Source: Phymatolithon calcareum
Taxonomy: Eukaryota > Rhodophyta > Florideophyceae > Hapalidiales
Length of the DNA stretch: 64,000 nucleotides
Assembly: GCA_977006965.1 (NCBI GenBank)
Contig: OZ345365.1
Span: 2,728,001-2,792,000 of the forward strand
Direction: 5' to 3'
Below, one piece after another: positions 61,929-64,000 of this stretch. The notes beneath the pieces are model-generated. The model worked only from the letters and a program-made list of their open reading frames with translations. It was not told the origin of the DNA and made no database searches. The translations under genes and the position numbers were made by a program. Each line of letters starts with the position of its first letter. Positions within the stretch are counted from its first letter, which is position 1.

Positions 61929-62230
61929 ATTCATTCACTCATTTTTCTTGAAAACTGGATGCAGTCCCGTCGGTGCAAACGACATGATTAAAATTTTCAT
62001 CCAGTTTTGAGCATTGTTTCGGCCAGTGAGAGCGCTTCAACGGTAGAGATATCAAGTTTTCCCAATACGTCCAAGGAGGCTGCCCTTTTTTATGGCACAC
62101 CGAAAAGGCAGGAACAGTGTTCTCCCTTGCCTACGCCGCAGAAAATCAGATCCCTCGCGATGACGGACCGCCTCGCAGATTTGCAACGGCCATAGTGGAG
62201 ACGGATATCGAGGGCGTTCGGGACGAAGAC

Positions 62231-63660
62231 ATGAGCATTTTGGTCGAGACGCTGCGAACGCTCGTCAGCGACGTCGTATACAATGTGCAAGGGGTCAAGG
62301 AGGATGTCAAGAAAGCCGGCATCAGAAGTCCAAGAACAAGAAGAAAAAGTACGCTATAGTGCTTACCGTTGTAATTAGTGTCATCATCGTTATTTCGATC
62401 ACCGTACCAATCGTCATGCGTGCAGAACCTTCAAGTGAGTTGCAGTTCACGGCACCTAGCAATCGGACTGTCCCAGCGGATCCTCGTCCTACACCTGCTG
62501 CCACTCAGTCGTACTTCCCTATTCGGACTGTCACAGCGTCTCCTCGTTCTGACGTTAGGTCCGTCGGCACTATTTCACCCTCTCCTCGTACTCGTGCTGG
62601 CTTTCAGACCGTCTTCGCTCTTTCAGCGCCTCCTCGTCCTTCACTCCTGCCATTCCGTCGTTCTTCCCTATTCCAAGCACTCGGATGGCATGCCGTGAAT
62701 GCTAAATGCGACGAAAAGCTGGCAAGAGAGAATGGCATGTCGTGGAATACCAAAAAAGGAAGAAGCGAAGTTCTAATATACCCGGGCCTGTTCCAGCGAA
62801 AATTCAGACTTGCGGGGTCCGAGCTCCACGAAACCCGCCGACTGGAAAACCTTGATGCAACGATGGACAATACAGGCGTAACCGACCACGCCACCCTGAA
62901 ACGCCTTTCCAAATCGAAAGGTATACTCCTCGCCCTCCGGGATATTGGCGTCACAGCTAAAGGACTGACGACAACAAAATGCATATGCATGTATCCTGTT
63001 CATCTGCACGGCGACTTTGGAAGAACGAGATGCGTCCGCCGCATGCTCATGGCGGGATGTGATCCGGATGTGCTCTGCGGGGCGGGATTCACGCCGCTTA
63101 TACGTGCGTGCAATGCGCGCATACTTATAAATGACAATCTCACACTTGTGCGCGTGCTGCTACGTGCTGGCGCTGACGTGAACGCTAAGAACGATAACGA
63201 TAACACCGTCATGAGCTACCTCGGCGACACGGAGGAGCATGAACTGATCTGCGTCATGCTGGCCGCGGGAGCGGACATCAATATCGCGGACAAGCAGGGC
63301 GACACACCGCTGCATGAGGTGGCCATGGGCGAGCACGCCGACACGGTAACGCTACTGGCGAGAAGGGGCGCGGACGTGAATGCACGGAACCTCAAGAAGG
63401 AGACGGCGTTATTCATCGCCGCGCAACAAGGGTATAAGGAGGTTGTGAAGGCATTGCTGGCAAAGGGATTGGGGACGGATATTGCCATACCGAACGCACA
63501 GGATGTCACGCCGTATCAGGCGGCGAGGGATAAGGGGCATGATCGTATTGCGAGTATGCTGCTTGACGCTACGGGGTTGAGATTGTCGCAATTTGCACCG
63601 ATTTCAACGCACGATGTTAGGAGTCCGAGGGCGAGCGTGGATGGGCCGGACGGGTTTTGA
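62231..63660 (+). CDS. Membrane-anchored ankyrin-repeat protein, one frame shift near its N-terminus
   Basis: The reading from ATG 62231 (MSILVETLRTLVSDVVYNVQ) goes to about 62320, then continues one frame over as SKNKKKKYAIVLTVVISVII, a basic stretch plus single membrane segment (62360-62415). A frameshift or tiny intron lies between. A Pro/Ser-rich linker with repeated PR motifs follows, then an intact region with about five ankyrin repeats from near 63080: GFTPLIRACNARILI, LVRVLLRAGADVNAKND, LICVMLAAGADINIADKQGD, TPLHEVAMGEHADTVTLLAR and TALFIAAQQGYKEVVKALLA. The frame ends TGA 63658, and a RING-H2 finger follows in the same frame. An N-terminal anchor with a cytosolic ankyrin domain suggests a membrane-tethered scaffold. 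Confidence 0.8.
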
Positions 63661-63867
63661 AGGAGGGATTCGGGAAGAAGGTTGTGTGTCACTTTTCAGG
63701 AGGGATTGAGATATGGGGAGGAGATTGGGGAACTGCCGTGTGGGCATTATTTTCATGATCCTTGTATATTGCCGTGGCTTGGAGGGGAGAAAATGACTAA
63801 TAATTGGACTTGTCCGGTTTGTAAGCAGCTTGTGGCACCGGATAAGCTTTTTATGGCGCAGGATTGA
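63661..63867 (+). CDS. RING-H2 finger in frame just after the ankyrin stop codon
   Basis: After TGA 63658-63660 the same frame stays open to 63867: RRLCVTFQEGLRYGEEIGEL, PCGHYFHDPCILPWL, then WTCPVCKQLVAPDKLFMAQD. Six zinc ligands of a RING-H2 are present (C, H, H, C, then C-x2-C), plus one Cys of the first pair; the very first Cys is missing. RING-H2 fingers are ubiquitin-ligase modules, and ankyrin-RING proteins are a known E3 architecture. There is no ATG before the finger, so it is either the C-terminus of the ankyrin gene lost by a stop, a read-through extension, or an exon whose splice site (TTTTCAG at 63693-63699) is used from elsewhere. Confidence 0.7.
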   Translation, partial: RRDSGRRLCVTFQEGLRYGEEIGELPCGHYFHDPCILPWLGGEKMTNNWTCPVCKQLVAPDKLFMAQD

Positions 63868-64000
63868 GGGGTGGGCTTTTGTGGTAGGCAGGGCGTGCGG
63901 GGATGAGGGTAGTGGATGGGGTAGGTAAGGGGGGAGGTAGTGGATGTAGGTACGAACTAAATGTGACATTTGCTTATTTTGGTTCTTTTTTCAATGAGGA
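63868..64000. other. 3' flank, no gene seen
   Basis: G-rich then T-rich sequence downstream of the RING finger; nothing recognisable. Confidence 0.4.

Overview
The window looks like accessory, repeat-rich nuclear DNA of a eukaryote. Nothing prokaryotic is organised here: there are no operons, Shine-Dalgarno-led genes, tRNAs or rRNAs. What is present is a mosaic of eukaryotic transposable elements (MULE, PIF/Harbinger, a CACTA-like element with CACTG ends, a pogo/Tigger-like element, a Crypton-type tyrosine recombinase, a non-LTR retrotransposon, a short retroposon) and a few repeat-protein genes. Long uninterrupted ORFs, a duplicated Sel1/ankyrin/membrane-protein set and short intergenic spaces suggest an intron-poor alga. 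A florideophyte red alga of the Chondrus or Gracilaria type is my best guess, from memory of such genomes and not from a search; an oomycete or other alga is possible.

Layout. 1-4.4 kb: a hairpin, retroposon debris, a GC-rich duplicated block and a Sel1-repeat gene. 4.6-6.9 kb: a MULE with an intact transposase and ~94-bp terminal inverted repeats. 9.6-16.4 kb: a decayed WD40 gene on the minus strand, split by a composite non-LTR retrotransposon (10.4-15.6 kb) whose reverse-transcriptase core is missing. 18-20.3 kb: a degenerate repeat array and a 494-bp Tigger-like element bounded by TA. 20.85-32.03 kb: a candidate 11.2-kb CACTA-like transposon with tandem repeats and hairpins near one end, a 691-aa orphan protein, a tnp2-like transposase in several frames and minus-strand accessory ORFs.

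33-36.4 kb: an ankyrin/tail-anchor gene and a two-membrane-pass glycoprotein gene. 36.9-45.3 kb: a rearranged second copy of the Sel1, ankyrin and glycoprotein loci, all broken, fused and studded with retroposon insertions, some with visible target-site duplications. 45.3-47 kb: a foldback repeat, a second CACTG-type end and a divergent histone H3 variant (a centromeric-H3 candidate) with a reading-frame break just after its start. 47.8-49.8 kb: a Crypton-type recombinase with two in-frame stops. 51.8-55.7 kb: a possible 1.4-kb inverted-repeat element, a BED/hAT-like fragment and a dead RecQ-type helicase. 56.66-61.93 kb: a 5.27-kb PIF/Harbinger element with convergent genes for a DDE transposase and a SANT/Myb-like DNA-binding protein. 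62.2-63.9 kb: a membrane-anchored ankyrin gene followed, after a single in-frame stop, by a RING-H2 finger.

The genes do not form a pathway. The window reads as a transposon nest around duplicated repeat-protein loci. The best targets for follow-up are the H3 variant, the 11-kb CACTG element with its orphan ORFs, the two-gene Harbinger element and the ankyrin-RING arrangement. All protein identities are by eye from motifs; no database search was run.
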